Assembly: GCA_965203565.1 (NCBI GenBank)
Contig: OZ241896.1
Span: forward strand, 3,286,001 to 3,350,000
From: JAAXGX01 sp965203565
Lineage (GTDB): Bacteria > Acidobacteriota > Vicinamibacteria > Vicinamibacterales > UBA8438
DNA length: 64,000 nt
Direction: 5' to 3'
Shown here: in pieces, positions 1 through 8,632 of the stretch
Numbering within the stretch: the first letter of the stretch is position 1
How the letters are laid out: each line of letters begins with the position of its first letter
The notes under the pieces: model-generated
Told to the model about the DNA's origin: nothing
The model's database searches: none
The model's input: only the letters and a program-made list of their open reading frames with translations
Position numbers and translations under genes: made by a program

Positions 1-503
1 TCCAGGGTCCCCTGGTCGGCCGTCGGCTCGCTCGCGCGGAGCAGCGCCACCAGATCGCCGGCGAACTCCTCCAGCGCAGCGCCCGGACGGCCGTTCGGCG
101 GCGGCGCAGGGCGCGGCGGCGCGGACGGCCGCCGCAGCAGCGCCTGCGCCTCGAAGTAGTCCTCGCGCTCCGCGCCCGCCAGATCGACGCCGGGGGCGCT
201 TCCGTTGCCGGTGCGGACCGAGTGGGCCGACTCGAACAGGAGCTGCGCCTGGCGCATCACCGCCCCGGCCCGTTCGCCCTGTCCGCGTTCGCGCAGCAGA
301 CTCCCCAGCGTCGCCGCGGCCCGGGCGGCGCCCGCGTATCGGCGGCGGCGTTCGAGCACGCCGAGCGCGTCGCGCAGCATCCGCTCCGCGGAGGCGTAAC
401 GGCCGCGCCGGGCCACCGCCGACGCGTCGGCGATGCGGGCGCGGGCGCGCACTACCCGCTCGTCGTCGCCCTGCGCCCGAACGAGCGGAGTCGTCGAGGC
501 CAC
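1..503 (-). CDS. Partial helical-repeat (TPR-like) protein, 3' end beyond the window
   Basis: The minus frame is open from a stop at 579-581 down to base 1 and encodes at least 167 residues. The sequence is amphipathic and Ala/Arg/Glu-rich, with two or three 35-40 residue helical pairs (RYASAERMLRDALGVLE, then RYAGAARAAATLGSLLRERG), spaced like tetratricopeptide repeats. A Pro-rich linker follows (PSAPPRPAPPPNG), then EEFAGDLVALLRASEP, which may begin a second domain outside the window. No ATG exists. GTG at 503 is the best start, but it has no clear ribosome site, so the start is uncertain. Such repeat N-termini often precede GAF or sigma-54 regulatory domains in Acidobacteriota, but nothing visible here proves that. 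Function is not recognised. Confidence 0.6.
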   Translation of the reverse strand, partial: MASTTPLVRAQGDDERVVRARARIADASAVARRGRYASAERMLRDALGVLERRRRYAGAARAAATLGSLLRERGQGERAGAVMRQAQLLFESAHSVRTGNGSAPGVDLAGAEREDYFEAQALLRRPSAPPRPAPPPNGRPGAALEEFAGDLVALLRASEPTADQGTL

Positions 504-606
504 GCGCGGCGAAGTGCAAGAACCCGGCCCGGCCGCGCTTCTCCGTGCGCGAACGCCGGCGGCGCGACGCCGGGCCGGTCAATGGACCGAGGGATCGGAA
601 ATTTCT

Positions 607-626
607 CCGCGGCGGCGCCGCCGCGG
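607..626 (-). terminator. Possible hairpin terminator after the carboxylesterase gene
   Basis: This is a perfect 20-base GC palindrome (CCGCGGCGGCGCCGCCGCGG), 45 bases beyond the carboxylesterase stop. On the minus strand it is followed by GAGAAATTT rather than a true T-tract. It could stop transcription before the next minus-strand gene; the weak T run makes this tentative. Confidence 0.3.
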
Positions 627-670
627 GCGTGCGAGTTTCTCCACGGCGCGGAACCGGCCCGGCGGCGCGG

Positions 671-2314
671 TCAGTTCGACGCGCCGCGCAGCGCCGCATG
701 GCGCCGGTCGAAGAAGTCCAGGCGTTCGGTCCGCACCCCCTGCCGCACCGTGACGGCGTCGCCCAGCTCCAGCGCCAGATCGCTTTCGCGCGTGTAGGCG
801 GGCCATTCCGGCAGACCCACGCCGTTCGGGTCGCCGGTGGCCGCGAAGTTGATCCAGTAGGACGCCATCAGGTCGGACAGCCGCCGATCCGTCTGGTCGT
901 AGTCCCGGTTCGCGAACCAGTACCGGCTGCCGCCGCCGAGGTTGTTGAACACGTACGGGATCTCCGCGGTGTGGTACGCGCCGTAGCGCCCGGCGTCGGC
1001 GGCCGGCGGCGTCCGGGTGAAGAAATAGAAGTAGGCCGGCGACGACACCGTCTCCATCATCCGCGCCCAGGTCCGCATCTCCCACACGAAGCTGCCGTCG
1101 CCGAGGCTGGCGGTGCGCTGCGCGGCGACGTCGGCGTCGCCGGCGGCGGGATACGCGGCCAGGAACGCCTCGGCGAAATCGCCGTGCTCGCCGCGCGCCC
1201 AGTCGCGGTACTGCTCCACCGTCGTCACTGCCTGTCCGCCGATCAGCGCGCGCAGCGCCGTCCCCTCGTCGGCGTTCGCGCCGACGATGACCGGAACGTC
1301 GTGCTGCCGGCCGGCATGGAAGACGTCGTGGACGCTCCCGGTCAGCACCCGGCCGTCGACGTTCGGACGGGCCGTCGCGCCGCCCGCGGCGAGCACCGCG
1401 TCGACCGGCGCCGACCGCAGCGCGTCGAGCGACGCCTCCGTCTCCGGACCGAGCAGCGTCTCGGCGAACCGGATCCCGGCCGACTCCGCGGCGTCCCGCG
1501 GCAGGGGGCTGGCGATCGGTCCGAAGGCGCCGCCGCTCTGCCCGACGGCGCCGGCGAACAGCCCCGCCGCCAGCGGCGTCGCCATCAGGTAGTTGACGCT
1601 CCACGATCCCGCCGATTCTCCGAAGATGGCGACCCGGTCCGGATCGCCTCCGAACGCCGCGACGTTCCGCCGGACCCATTCGAGCGCCGCGATCTGGTCG
1701 AGGAGCCCGTAGTTCCCGGACGCGTCGTGCTCCGACTCCTCGCGCAGCAGCGGATGGGCCAGGTAGCCGAGCGCCCCGAGCCGGTAGTTGAACGTCACCA
1801 CGACCGCGCCCCGGCCGGCCAGCGCCGCGCCGTCGTACGCCGTCTCGGAGCCGTCGCCGACGACGAGGCCGCCGCCGTGGATCCAGACCAGCACGGGCGC
1901 GCGATCGTCCGGCTCGGCGGCGGACCAGACGTTCAGATAGAGACAGTCCTCCTCCAGCCGGGCGGCGCCGGGGCCGAAGAACGGCTGCTCGCCCGGCGGC
2001 GTCGGGCGAGCCGGTTGCGGGCACCCCGGCGGCAACTCGGTCGCCTGACGGACGCCCGTCCAGGGCTCGACCGGCTGCGGCGGACGCCAGCGCAGCGCGC
2101 CGACCGGCGGCGCGGCGTACGGCACGCCGGCGTACCGCCGCACGCCGCCGGCCGCCCCCGCCGGCGCGCCGGCGATCCGTCCGCCGTCGACCGCCGCCAC
2201 GCCGTCCGCCGGGCCTGCGTCGTCCACCTGCGGCGCCGAGCAGGCGGCCACGCCCGCCGCCGCCGCGCAGGCGCCGAGCAGCGCGTTCCGCTTTCCGAGC
2301 ATCGTGATCATCAT
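671..2314 (-). CDS. Type-B carboxylesterase lipoprotein (alpha/beta hydrolase)
   Basis: A 547-residue secreted esterase of the carboxylesterase/cholinesterase family, expected to hydrolyse carboxylic esters in the periplasm. The N-terminus is a lipoprotein-type signal with two possible lipobox cysteines (Cys16 in LLGAC, Cys25 in GVAAC). Family marks seen: EDCLYLNVW near 122, the oxyanion loop HGGGL at 146-150, the nucleophile elbow GESAG with Ser234, an acidic GANADEGT segment, and a late histidine in GAYHTAEIPYVF that fits the catalytic His. Length is normal for the family. The ATG at 2314 follows a GGGGAG ribosome site. The gene diverges from def, sharing the 126-bp gap. Substrate cannot be told from sequence. 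Confidence 0.92.
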   Translation of the reverse strand: MMITMLGKRNALLGACAAAAGVAACSAPQVDDAGPADGVAAVDGGRIAGAPAGAAGGVRRYAGVPYAAPPVGALRWRPPQPVEPWTGVRQATELPPGCPQPARPTPPGEQPFFGPGAARLEEDCLYLNVWSAAEPDDRAPVLVWIHGGGLVVGDGSETAYDGAALAGRGAVVVTFNYRLGALGYLAHPLLREESEHDASGNYGLLDQIAALEWVRRNVAAFGGDPDRVAIFGESAGSWSVNYLMATPLAAGLFAGAVGQSGGAFGPIASPLPRDAAESAGIRFAETLLGPETEASLDALRSAPVDAVLAAGGATARPNVDGRVLTGSVHDVFHAGRQHDVPVIVGANADEGTALRALIGGQAVTTVEQYRDWARGEHGDFAEAFLAAYPAAGDADVAAQRTASLGDGSFVWEMRTWARMMETVSSPAYFYFFTRTPPAADAGRYGAYHTAEIPYVFNNLGGGSRYWFANRDYDQTDRRLSDLMASYWINFAATGDPNGVGLPEWPAYTRESDLALELGDAVTVRQGVRTERLDFFDRRHAALRGASN

Positions 2315-2340
2315 GACTTCCGCTCCCCTTCCCCGGCCGC

Positions 2341-2346
2341 ATTATA
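2341..2346 (-). promoter_or_regulatory. -10 element for the carboxylesterase gene
   Basis: Read on the minus strand this is a perfect TATAAT, 26 bases before the esterase ATG. The -35 region (GGGCAA at 17-bp spacing) is weak. Confidence 0.45.
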
Positions 2347-2362
2347 GCGGCGCGCGGGCCGG

Positions 2363-2392
2363 TTGCCCGGACGGATCGGGGAGCGGTAGCAT
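2363..2392 (+). promoter_or_regulatory. Candidate promoter of the def-fmt-rsmB operon
   Basis: TTGCCC and TAGCAT are separated by 18 bases, and the -10 ends 48 bases before the def GTG. It is the only sigma-70-like pair in the divergent gap facing the operon. Confidence 0.45.
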
Positions 2393-2440
2393 TGGACGTG
2401 CGCCGGGTCCCGCCGCTCGCCGACGAATGAGAACGCCGCC

Positions 2441-2950
2441 GTGATCCGCCCGATCGTCCGGTACGGCGACGCGGTGCTCCACGCGCGGGCGGCTCACGTG
2501 GACGCCGTGACGCCGGAGGTCGCGGCGCTCATCGACGACATGATCGAGACGATGTACGCCGCGCCGGGGATCGGCCTGGCGGCGCCGCAGATCGGGGTGG
2601 GACTCCGCATCTTCGTGGCGGACGTCTCCTCCGGGCGGAACCCGGACGATCTGATCGTCATGGTCAATCCGGAGCTGGTGGCCGCCGAGGGCGTCCAGCG
2701 CCTCGAGGAAGGATGCCTGAGCCTGCCCGGATTCGAGGCGCCCGTTCCCCGGCCCGAGCGCGCCGTCGTGCGCGGCCTCGGCCGCGACGGCCGCATCCGC
2801 GAGGCGGCAGGGGCCGGGCTCGCGGCGCGCGCGATCCAGCACGAGCTCGACCACCTCGACGGCGCGCTCTTCCCCGACCGGCTCCGGGGCGTCCGGCGCG
2901 AGCTGATCGTCCGGCGGATCCGGAAGCTCCGCCGGACCGGCAAGTGGTGA
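2441..2950 (+). CDS. def: Peptide deformylase
   Basis: A 169-residue cytoplasmic metalloenzyme that removes the N-formyl group from nascent proteins. All three family motifs are visible: GIGLAAPQIG at 43-52, EGCLSLP at 90-96 with metal ligand Cys92, and HELDH at 134-138 giving two His ligands and the catalytic Glu. It uses a GTG start. Its stop overlaps the fmt start by four bases (GTGA), so the deformylase and the formyltransferase that installs the group are translationally coupled. This def-fmt pairing is the usual bacterial arrangement. First gene of a seven-gene operon. Confidence 0.97.
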   Translation: MIRPIVRYGDAVLHARAAHVDAVTPEVAALIDDMIETMYAAPGIGLAAPQIGVGLRIFVADVSSGRNPDDLIVMVNPELVAAEGVQRLEEGCLSLPGFEAPVPRPERAVVRGLGRDGRIREAAGAGLAARAIQHELDHLDGALFPDRLRGVRRELIVRRIRKLRRTGKW

Positions 2951-3897
2951 AGGTCGTCTTCTTCGGCACGCCGGCGTTCGCGGCGCCGGCGCTGGAACGG
3001 CTGCTCGCGTCGCCGCACGAGGTCGCCGCGGTCATAACCCGGCCCGACCGGCCGCGCGGCCGGGGCCACGTCGTCTCCGAGCCGCCCGTCAAGCGGCTCG
3101 CCGCGGCCCGGGGCGTTCCGGTCCTCCAGCCCGATCGGTTGCGGGACCGGCCGCTGCTGGACGCGCTGGCGGCGCTGGCGCCCGACCTCGGCGCGGTCGC
3201 CGCCTACGGGCGTATCCTGCCCGACGAGCTGCTGGCGCTGCCGCGGCTGGGAACGATCAACGTCCACCCGTCGCTCCTCCCGAAATACCGGGGCGCCGCG
3301 CCGGTTCACCGGGCGGTGATGGCGGGCGAGACCGAGACCGGCGTCACCATCATCCGGCTCGTGCGCGAGATGGACGCCGGGCCGATGCTGCGGCGGGCCG
3401 TACTGCCGATCGGACCGGACGAAACGGCCGAAGCGCTGGAGCGCGAGCTGGCCGATCTCGGCGCGGCGACGCTGCTGCGGGCCATCGACGACCTCGAGCG
3501 CGGCCGGTCGTCGGAAACGCCGCAGGACCATGCCGGAGCCACGTTCGCCCCGCGGCTCACCCGGGCGGACGGCGCGATCGACTGGACCCGGCCGGCCCGC
3601 GAGGTGCACGACCAGGTCCGCGGGCTGCATCCGTGGCCGCGCGCCCACACCCATTGGAACGGCGCCCGGTACCTGATCCACCGGACCGCCGTTATCGACG
3701 CGGGCGGCGCGGCCTCCGCAGGCGCGCCCGGCCGGGTGATCGCGGCCGAGGGGGACCGCCTCGTGGTCGCCGCCGGGGCCGGCACGGCCGTGGCGATCCG
3801 CGAAATCCAGTCCGAGGGCCGCCGCCCGCTGCCGGTCCGCGCGTTCCTGGCGGGCCGTCCGATCGGGCCGGGCGCGATCTTCTCCGCCACCGGATGA
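2947..3897 (+). CDS. fmt: Methionyl-tRNA formyltransferase
   Basis: A 316-residue enzyme that formylates Met-tRNAi with 10-formyl-tetrahydrofolate, making the initiator tRNA that def later acts on. The N-terminal Rossmann strand (VVFFGTPAFA) and the signature INVHPSLLPKYRGAAPVHRA are clear. Catalytic Asn105, His107 and Asp143 (EMDAGP) are all present. The C-terminal third carries the tRNA-binding beta-barrel (REVHDQVRGLHPWPRA). The GTG at 2947 is chosen because it overlaps the def stop and matches the family N-terminus; longer upstream extensions only read def in another frame. Its stop overlaps the rsmB ATG (ATGA). Confidence 0.96.
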   Translation: MKVVFFGTPAFAAPALERLLASPHEVAAVITRPDRPRGRGHVVSEPPVKRLAAARGVPVLQPDRLRDRPLLDALAALAPDLGAVAAYGRILPDELLALPRLGTINVHPSLLPKYRGAAPVHRAVMAGETETGVTIIRLVREMDAGPMLRRAVLPIGPDETAEALERELADLGAATLLRAIDDLERGRSSETPQDHAGATFAPRLTRADGAIDWTRPAREVHDQVRGLHPWPRAHTHWNGARYLIHRTAVIDAGGAASAGAPGRVIAAEGDRLVVAAGAGTAVAIREIQSEGRRPLPVRAFLAGRPIGPGAIFSATG

Positions 3898-5270
3898 CGG
3901 CCCCGGCGCGCGCCGCCGCGCACCGCGTGCTCCGCGACGTCCATACCGGCCGGGCCGACCTGCCGCGGGCGCAGGCGCGCGCGCGGCGGGCGCTCCGCGA
4001 CCCGCGGGACCACGCCCTCGCCGCCGAGATCGCCATCGGCACGCTCCGGTGGCGCGCCGCGCTCGACCATCTGCTGTCGCAGATCTCGTCGCGCCCGCTG
4101 GACGCCGTCGAGCCGGCGGTGCTCGACGTCCTGCGCGCCGCGGCGTACCAGTTGCGCCGCCTCGACCGGGTCCCGGCGCACGCCGTCGTCGCCGACGCCG
4201 TGGCGTTGACCCGCACGGCGGCGAACGCCCGCGCCGCCGGCTTCGTCAACGCGGTGCTCCGCGCGCTGGCGGCGCGGCCGCAGGCCGCGGCCCTCCCGGC
4301 CAGACCGGCGGTGACGGACCGCGCGGCGGACGGCTTCGACCGGGAGCAGGCGCTCGCGTACCTCGGCGACACGCTCTCCCACCCGCGCTGGCTCGTCGAG
4401 CGCTGGCTCGACCGGCACGGCTTCGACGCCGCCGAGGGATGGGCGTCGTTCAACAACGCCCCCGCCCCGATCATGCTCCGCGTCAACGCGCTCCGGACGT
4501 CGCGGCCGGACCTCGCCGCGCAGCTCGCAGAGCGCGGCGTCGCCGCCGAGGCCGGCCGCTGGTCGTCCCTGACGCTGATCGTGACGCGCGGCAACCCGCT
4601 GGCGACCGGACTGGCCGACCGCGGCCTGTTCCTGGTCCAGGACGAAGCGTCGCAACTGGCGGCCGAGCTGGTGCGGGCCCGGCCCGGCGACCGCGTGCTC
4701 GACGTCTGCGCGGCGCCGGGCGGCAAGACGGTCGCCATCGCCGGCGCCATGGCGAACCGGGGCCTGCTGGTCGCCGGCGACCTCCGGCCGGCGCGGCTGT
4801 CGCTCCTGGCGGCCGCGGCGGCGCGCTGCGGCTGCCGGAACACGCGCATCGTCCGTCTCGACGGCCGGCGCCCGCTCCCGTTCCCGCCGGTGTTCGACTG
4901 GGTCCTCGTCGATGCGCCGTGCTCCGGCCTGGGGACGCTGCGGCGCGACCCCGACGTCAAGTGGCGGCGCGGACCGGACGATCTGGCGGCGCTGGCGGCG
5001 ACCCAGTCGGCGCTGCTCGACGCCGCGGCGGCCGTCGTGGCGCCGGGCGGCCGGCTGGCGTACGTCACCTGCTCCGGCGAGCCGGAGGAGAACGAGCAGG
5101 TCGTCGAGTCGCTGCTCGCCCGCCGGGAGGAGTTCACCGTCGAACGTCCCGCCGCGCGGCGGTTGAAGCCGGTCGTCGACGCCGCCGGGTGCGTGCGCAC
5201 GCTGCCGCATCGCGACCGGCTCGAAGCGTTCTTCGCCGCCGTCCTGCGGCGGGACCGCGGGCGCGCGTGA
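3894..5270 (+). CDS. rsmB: 16S rRNA (cytosine-C5)-methyltransferase RsmB
   Basis: A 458-residue protein expected to methylate a cytosine in 16S rRNA (C967 in E. coli). The N-terminal ~135 residues form a NusB-like RNA-binding domain; the C-terminal half is a SAM-dependent methyltransferase. Visible motifs are DVCAAPGGKT (SAM binding, about residue 270), VDAPCSGLGTLRRDPDVKW (about 335) and YVTCSGEPEENE (about 388), supplying the two Cys typical of RNA m5C enzymes. The ATG at 3894 overlaps the fmt stop by four bases. Next in the common def-fmt-rsmB order. Confidence 0.95.
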   Translation: MTAPARAAAHRVLRDVHTGRADLPRAQARARRALRDPRDHALAAEIAIGTLRWRAALDHLLSQISSRPLDAVEPAVLDVLRAAAYQLRRLDRVPAHAVVADAVALTRTAANARAAGFVNAVLRALAARPQAAALPARPAVTDRAADGFDREQALAYLGDTLSHPRWLVERWLDRHGFDAAEGWASFNNAPAPIMLRVNALRTSRPDLAAQLAERGVAAEAGRWSSLTLIVTRGNPLATGLADRGLFLVQDEASQLAAELVRARPGDRVLDVCAAPGGKTVAIAGAMANRGLLVAGDLRPARLSLLAAAAARCGCRNTRIVRLDGRRPLPFPPVFDWVLVDAPCSGLGTLRRDPDVKWRRGPDDLAALAATQSALLDAAAAVVAPGGRLAYVTCSGEPEENEQVVESLLARREEFTVERPAARRLKPVVDAAGCVRTLPHRDRLEAFFAAVLRRDRGRA

Positions 5271-5292
5271 CATGCGGTACACTGGACGGCCG

Positions 5293-6024
5293 ATGGCGCG
5301 CAGAGGCGTCCCTGCGGTGGGCATGAAGATCGTCCGGGGGATCGCCGTGCTGGGCGCCCTGCCGCTGATCTTCGGACTGTCCGCGGTGGCCGGCCTCCAG
5401 ATCGCCCTCAAGACCCGCGAGGTGTCCGTTCCGGACCTGCGGGACCTGACGCCGGACGAGGCCCGGCAGGCCCTCGCCGGGATGGATCTGGCGCTGCGCA
5501 TCGAGCCGATCCGCAGGGTGCACCGGACGGTCGGCGCCGGACGCGTGGTGGAGCAGGATCCGAACCGGTCGGTGACGACCCGGCGCGGCCGGAACGTGAA
5601 GATCTGGCTGAGCTCGGGCCGGACCCCGGGCTCGGCGCCGACTCTGGTCGGCGCATCCGAACGGGCGGCGCGGCGGCGACTCGAAGAGTCCGCCTTCGCC
5701 CTGCGGGGGCTGTCGGAGATCCGCTCCAGCCGTTATCCGACCGACGCGGTCGTGGCGCAGGAGCCGCCGCCCGGCGGCGCCGGGCCGGCGGTCCGGCTGC
5801 TGGTCAACCGGGGCGAGCGCGGCCGGACGTACGTCATGCCCGACCTGATCGGCGTGGCCGCCGCCGCGGCTTCCGAGATCCTCCGGACGCGGGGCTTCCG
5901 CGTGACGGTCGTCGGCGACCACCCGTACCCCGGCGTTCCGGCCGGCGTCGTGCTGCGGCAGTCGCCGCAGGCCGGGTTCCAGATCGCGCCGGGAGAGCCG
6001 ATCTCGCTGGAGGTCAGCCGGTGA
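5293..6024 (+). CDS. Membrane-anchored PASTA-domain protein
   Basis: A 243-residue protein with one N-terminal membrane segment (IVRGIAVLGALPLIFGLSAVA) and three extracytoplasmic PASTA repeats: about residues 42-105 (VPDLRDLTPDEARQALAG), 107-170 and 176-243 (MPDLIGVAAAAASEILRTRGF). PASTA domains usually sense muropeptides and are found in PASTA kinases and penicillin-binding proteins; here there is no kinase or transpeptidase domain. Such stand-alone proteins often sit between rsmB and rpe in Acidobacteriota. Start choices are ATG 5272, 5293 or 5323. The 5293 ATG lies nine bases after a TACACT -10-like box, which may allow near-leaderless initiation. Function is inferred to be peptidoglycan-linked. 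Confidence 0.8.
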   Translation: MARRGVPAVGMKIVRGIAVLGALPLIFGLSAVAGLQIALKTREVSVPDLRDLTPDEARQALAGMDLALRIEPIRRVHRTVGAGRVVEQDPNRSVTTRRGRNVKIWLSSGRTPGSAPTLVGASERAARRRLEESAFALRGLSEIRSSRYPTDAVVAQEPPPGGAGPAVRLLVNRGERGRTYVMPDLIGVAAAAASEILRTRGFRVTVVGDHPYPGVPAGVVLRQSPQAGFQIAPGEPISLEVSR

Positions 6025-6707
6025 GCCTCCGGATCGCCCCCTCCATCCTGTCCGCCGACTTCGCGCATCTGGCGGACGCCGTCGCGGCGGTCGAAGCGGG
6101 CGGCGCCGACCTGATCCACGTCGACGTCATGGACGGCCGGTTCGTGCCGAACCTCACCATCGGCGTCCCGGTGGTGGAGGCGCTCGCCCGCGTGACCCGC
6201 CTCCCGCTCGACGTCCACCTGATGATCGTCGAGCCGGAGCGCCACGTCGACGCGTTCGCCCGAGCCGGCGCCTCGATGATCTCGGCCCACGCCGAGGCGT
6301 CGCCCCGCCTCGACCGCACGCTGTCCGCCATCAAGGCCCTGGACGTGGAGGCAGGCGTCGCCCTGAACCCTGCGACCCCGGCCGAGACGGTCGGGCCGGT
6401 GGCCGATCTGCTCGACTTCGTCCTGGTCATGTCGGTCAACCCCGGCTTCGCCGGCCAGCGGTTCATCGCGCGCACGCCGGCGAAGGTCCGCGCCGTGCGC
6501 GGCCTGCTCGACCGCGCGGGCAGCTCGGCGCCGATCGAGGTGGACGGCGGGGTCCAGCCCGGCAACGCGGCGGAGGTGGCGGAAGCCGGCGCCGGCATCC
6601 TGGTCGCCGCCTCGGCCATCTTCGGGACGGACGACCCGGCCGGCGCCACGCGCCGGCTCCGGGAAGCGGCCCGGCCGTCGCAGACGCTGACGTGCACGCC
6701 CTCGTGA
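6021..6707 (+). CDS. rpe: Ribulose-phosphate 3-epimerase
   Basis: A 228-residue TIM-barrel enzyme interconverting ribulose 5-phosphate and xylulose 5-phosphate in the pentose phosphate pathway. Family segments are intact: IAPSILSADFAHL at 5-17, LIHVDVMDGRFVPNLT with catalytic Asp and metal ligands, LDVHLMI, VLVMSVNPGFAGQRF, and the phosphate-binding VDGGVQPGNA. The GTG start overlaps the preceding stop by four bases. The 3' end overlaps the epimerase gene by 16 bases, another sign of operon coupling. Confidence 0.96.
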   Translation: MSLRIAPSILSADFAHLADAVAAVEAGGADLIHVDVMDGRFVPNLTIGVPVVEALARVTRLPLDVHLMIVEPERHVDAFARAGASMISAHAEASPRLDRTLSAIKALDVEAGVALNPATPAETVGPVADLLDFVLVMSVNPGFAGQRFIARTPAKVRAVRGLLDRAGSSAPIEVDGGVQPGNAAEVAEAGAGILVAASAIFGTDDPAGATRRLREAARPSQTLTCTPS

Positions 6708-7639
6708 CCGGCGCCGCCGGCTTCATCGGATCGCATCTCGCCGAACGGCTGCTGCGGGAGGGCGCTGCGGTCACCGGTCTCGACTGCTTCACCGACTACT
6801 ACGCGCGCGCGCTCAAGGAAGCGAACCTCGCCGCGCTCAGACCGCGCCGCAACTTCCGGTTCGTGGAGACGTCGATCCAGGCGGCCGACTGGCCGGCGCT
6901 GCTCACCGGCGTCACCCACGTCTTCCATCTTGCGGCCCAGGCGGGAGTCCGCAGCAGCTGGGGGACCGACTTCGGCGTGTATGCGGCGTGCAACGTCGAA
7001 GCGACGCAGACGCTGCTGGAGGCGTGCCGGCCGGCGGCGCTGGAGCGGATCGTCTACGCCTCCAGCTCGTCGGTCTACGGCGACGCGGCCGAGTTGCCGA
7101 CGCGGGAGGACGCGCGGCTTCAGCCGGTGTCGCCGTACGGCGTCACCAAGCTGGCCGCCGAGCACCTGTGCCACCTGTACTGGGCGAACTACGGCCTGCC
7201 GACCGTGTCGCTGCGCTACTTCACCGTCTACGGCCCCCGCCAGCGGCCCGACATGGCGTTCAACCGGTTCCTGGCGGCGATCCGCGACGGCGAGCCGGTT
7301 CGGCTGTACGGCGACGGCGCCCAGACGCGCGACTTCACGTTCGTCGAGGACGCCGTGGATGCGGCCGCGGCGGCCGGCCGCCGCGGCCAGCCGGGACAGG
7401 TCTACAACGTCGGCGGCGGCGCGCGGGCGTCGATGAACGAGGTGGTGACCCTGATGGCCCGATGCGCCGGACGCGATCCGGTCGTCCTCCGGGAGGAGCC
7501 GCAGAAAGGGGACGTGCGCGACACGTTCGCGGACACCGCCCTCGCGCGGCGCGATCTGGCGTTTGCGCCGTCTGTTACGCTGGAGCAGGGGATCGAGGCC
7601 GAGTACGCATGGCTGTCCGCAACACCGGCGCGCGGCTGA
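6692..7639 (+). CDS. NAD-dependent nucleotide-sugar epimerase (UDP-glucuronate 4-epimerase type)
   Basis: A 315-residue short-chain dehydrogenase of the extended class, acting on a nucleotide sugar with NAD. It has the Rossmann motif GAAGFIG at 7-13, a catalytic Ser/Tyr/Lys triad in ASSSSVYGD and SPYGVTK, and the extended-family RYFTVYGPRQRPDMA. The last phrase and the early LDCFTDYYARALKEANL resemble UDP-glucuronate/UDP-glucose 4-epimerases used for surface polysaccharides. Exact substrate is not decided. GTG start at 6692, inside the rpe 3' end. Confidence 0.88.
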   Translation: MHALVTGAAGFIGSHLAERLLREGAAVTGLDCFTDYYARALKEANLAALRPRRNFRFVETSIQAADWPALLTGVTHVFHLAAQAGVRSSWGTDFGVYAACNVEATQTLLEACRPAALERIVYASSSSVYGDAAELPTREDARLQPVSPYGVTKLAAEHLCHLYWANYGLPTVSLRYFTVYGPRQRPDMAFNRFLAAIRDGEPVRLYGDGAQTRDFTFVEDAVDAAAAAGRRGQPGQVYNVGGGARASMNEVVTLMARCAGRDPVVLREEPQKGDVRDTFADTALARRDLAFAPSVTLEQGIEAEYAWLSATPARG

Positions 7640-8463
7640 CCGGCGCGGCGGCTGATCGGCGCGGCGGCGCCGGCCGCGGTTTGCGGCATGTCCGCCTCGG
7701 GCTGGTCGCCTTGTCCCTGCTCGCGGGCGCCTGCGGCGACCGGGGGCCGGAAATCCCGCTGGCGACGGTCGGCGCCGACCGGCTGCTGTACGAGCGCGGC
7801 GCGGCGGCGCTGGAGGAAGGCGACTGGCGCCGGGCCCGGGAGTACTTCCTGCAGCTCCGCGACAACTATCCGCAGAGTCCTCTGCGGGCCGACGCCCGGC
7901 TGGGGCTCGGCGACACGCTGGAGGAGGAAGGCACGATCGAGTCGTACATCTCCGCGCTGTCGGAGTTCCGGGACTTCCTCGCCCTCTACCCCACCCACGA
8001 GCGGGCCTGGTACGCCCAGTACAAGCTCGGGATGATCTACTTCCGCCAGATGCGCCGGCCCGAGCGCGATCAGTCCGAAACGCGCAACGCGGTGATCGAG
8101 TTCGACCTGCTCCTGGAGCGGTATCCGGACAGCCCGCTGACGGGCGAGGTGCAGGAGCGGCTCCGCGAGGCGCGGGACCGGCTGGCGGAGAACCATTACC
8201 TCGTCGGCCGGTACTACTATCGGCGGAAGTGGTATCCGGGGGCGATAGAGCGGCTCGAGACGATCCTGAAGGAAGACCCCGGCTACACCGGACGCGACGC
8301 GGTCTACTTCCACCTCGCCGATTCGCTCCGGCGCACGCAGCGGGCGGACGAGGCGCTCCCGATGTTCGAGCGGCTGGTGGAGGAGTTCCCCGAATCGGAG
8401 TACGCCGACGACGCGCGGGAGCGGGTCGAGCAGCTGCGGGACCGGGCCGACGCCGATCCGTAG
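7609..8463 (+). CDS. bamD: Outer-membrane assembly lipoprotein BamD/YfiO family
   Basis: A 284-residue lipoprotein of the BamD type, a core partner of the BamA machine that folds outer-membrane proteins. The lipobox is LLAGAC. After it come TPR repeats: LYERGAAALEEGDWRRAREYF, SEFRDFLALYPTHERAWYAQYKLG, AVIEFDLLLERYPDSPL, ENHYLVGRYYYRRKWYPGAIERL and a last FPESEYADDARERVEQL. The ATG at 7609 gives an unusually long 40-residue leader and overlaps the epimerase by 31 bases. TTG at 7681 would give a classic 17-residue lipoprotein signal, so the true start may be there. Last gene of the operon; a 158-bp repeat follows seven bases after the stop. Confidence 0.85.
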   Translation: MAVRNTGARLTGAAADRRGGAGRGLRHVRLGLVALSLLAGACGDRGPEIPLATVGADRLLYERGAAALEEGDWRRAREYFLQLRDNYPQSPLRADARLGLGDTLEEEGTIESYISALSEFRDFLALYPTHERAWYAQYKLGMIYFRQMRRPERDQSETRNAVIEFDLLLERYPDSPLTGEVQERLREARDRLAENHYLVGRYYYRRKWYPGAIERLETILKEDPGYTGRDAVYFHLADSLRRTQRADEALPMFERLVEEFPESEYADDARERVEQLRDRADADP

Positions 8464-8469
8464 TCTCAA

Positions 8470-8627
8470 CAGCCCGTGGTGGAATCCCGCGTCGCGCCGA
8501 GAGCGGCGAGGCGCCCGCCTGACAAGGCGTGAGGAGGGCGCATATTGGGCATACGCAACCGACGAACAACGCCGTCAGGAGGGATGCATCGCTGCTCGAA
8601 TGCAGCGGGGACCTCCGCCACGGGCTG
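8470..8627. mobile_element. 158-bp MITE-like repeat, copy A
   Basis: Full copy with inverted ends CAGCCCGTGGTGGAA and CTCCGCCACGGGCTG. It is flanked on both sides by TCAA (8466-8469 and 8628-8631), a perfect 4-bp direct repeat. The interior contains GACAAGGCGTGAGGAGGGCG and CATACGCAACCGACGAACAA, shared with copies B and C. It fills the gap between the converging bamD and pgsA genes, where its ends could also act as a two-way terminator hairpin. No transposase is encoded. Confidence 0.88.
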
Positions 8628-8632
8628 TCAAG

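Noticed and set aside
545..2347. Long plus-strand open frame of about 600 codons opposite the carboxylesterase
   Set aside because: It is Arg-rich shadow coding caused by high GC; the minus strand has a complete esterase with all motifs.
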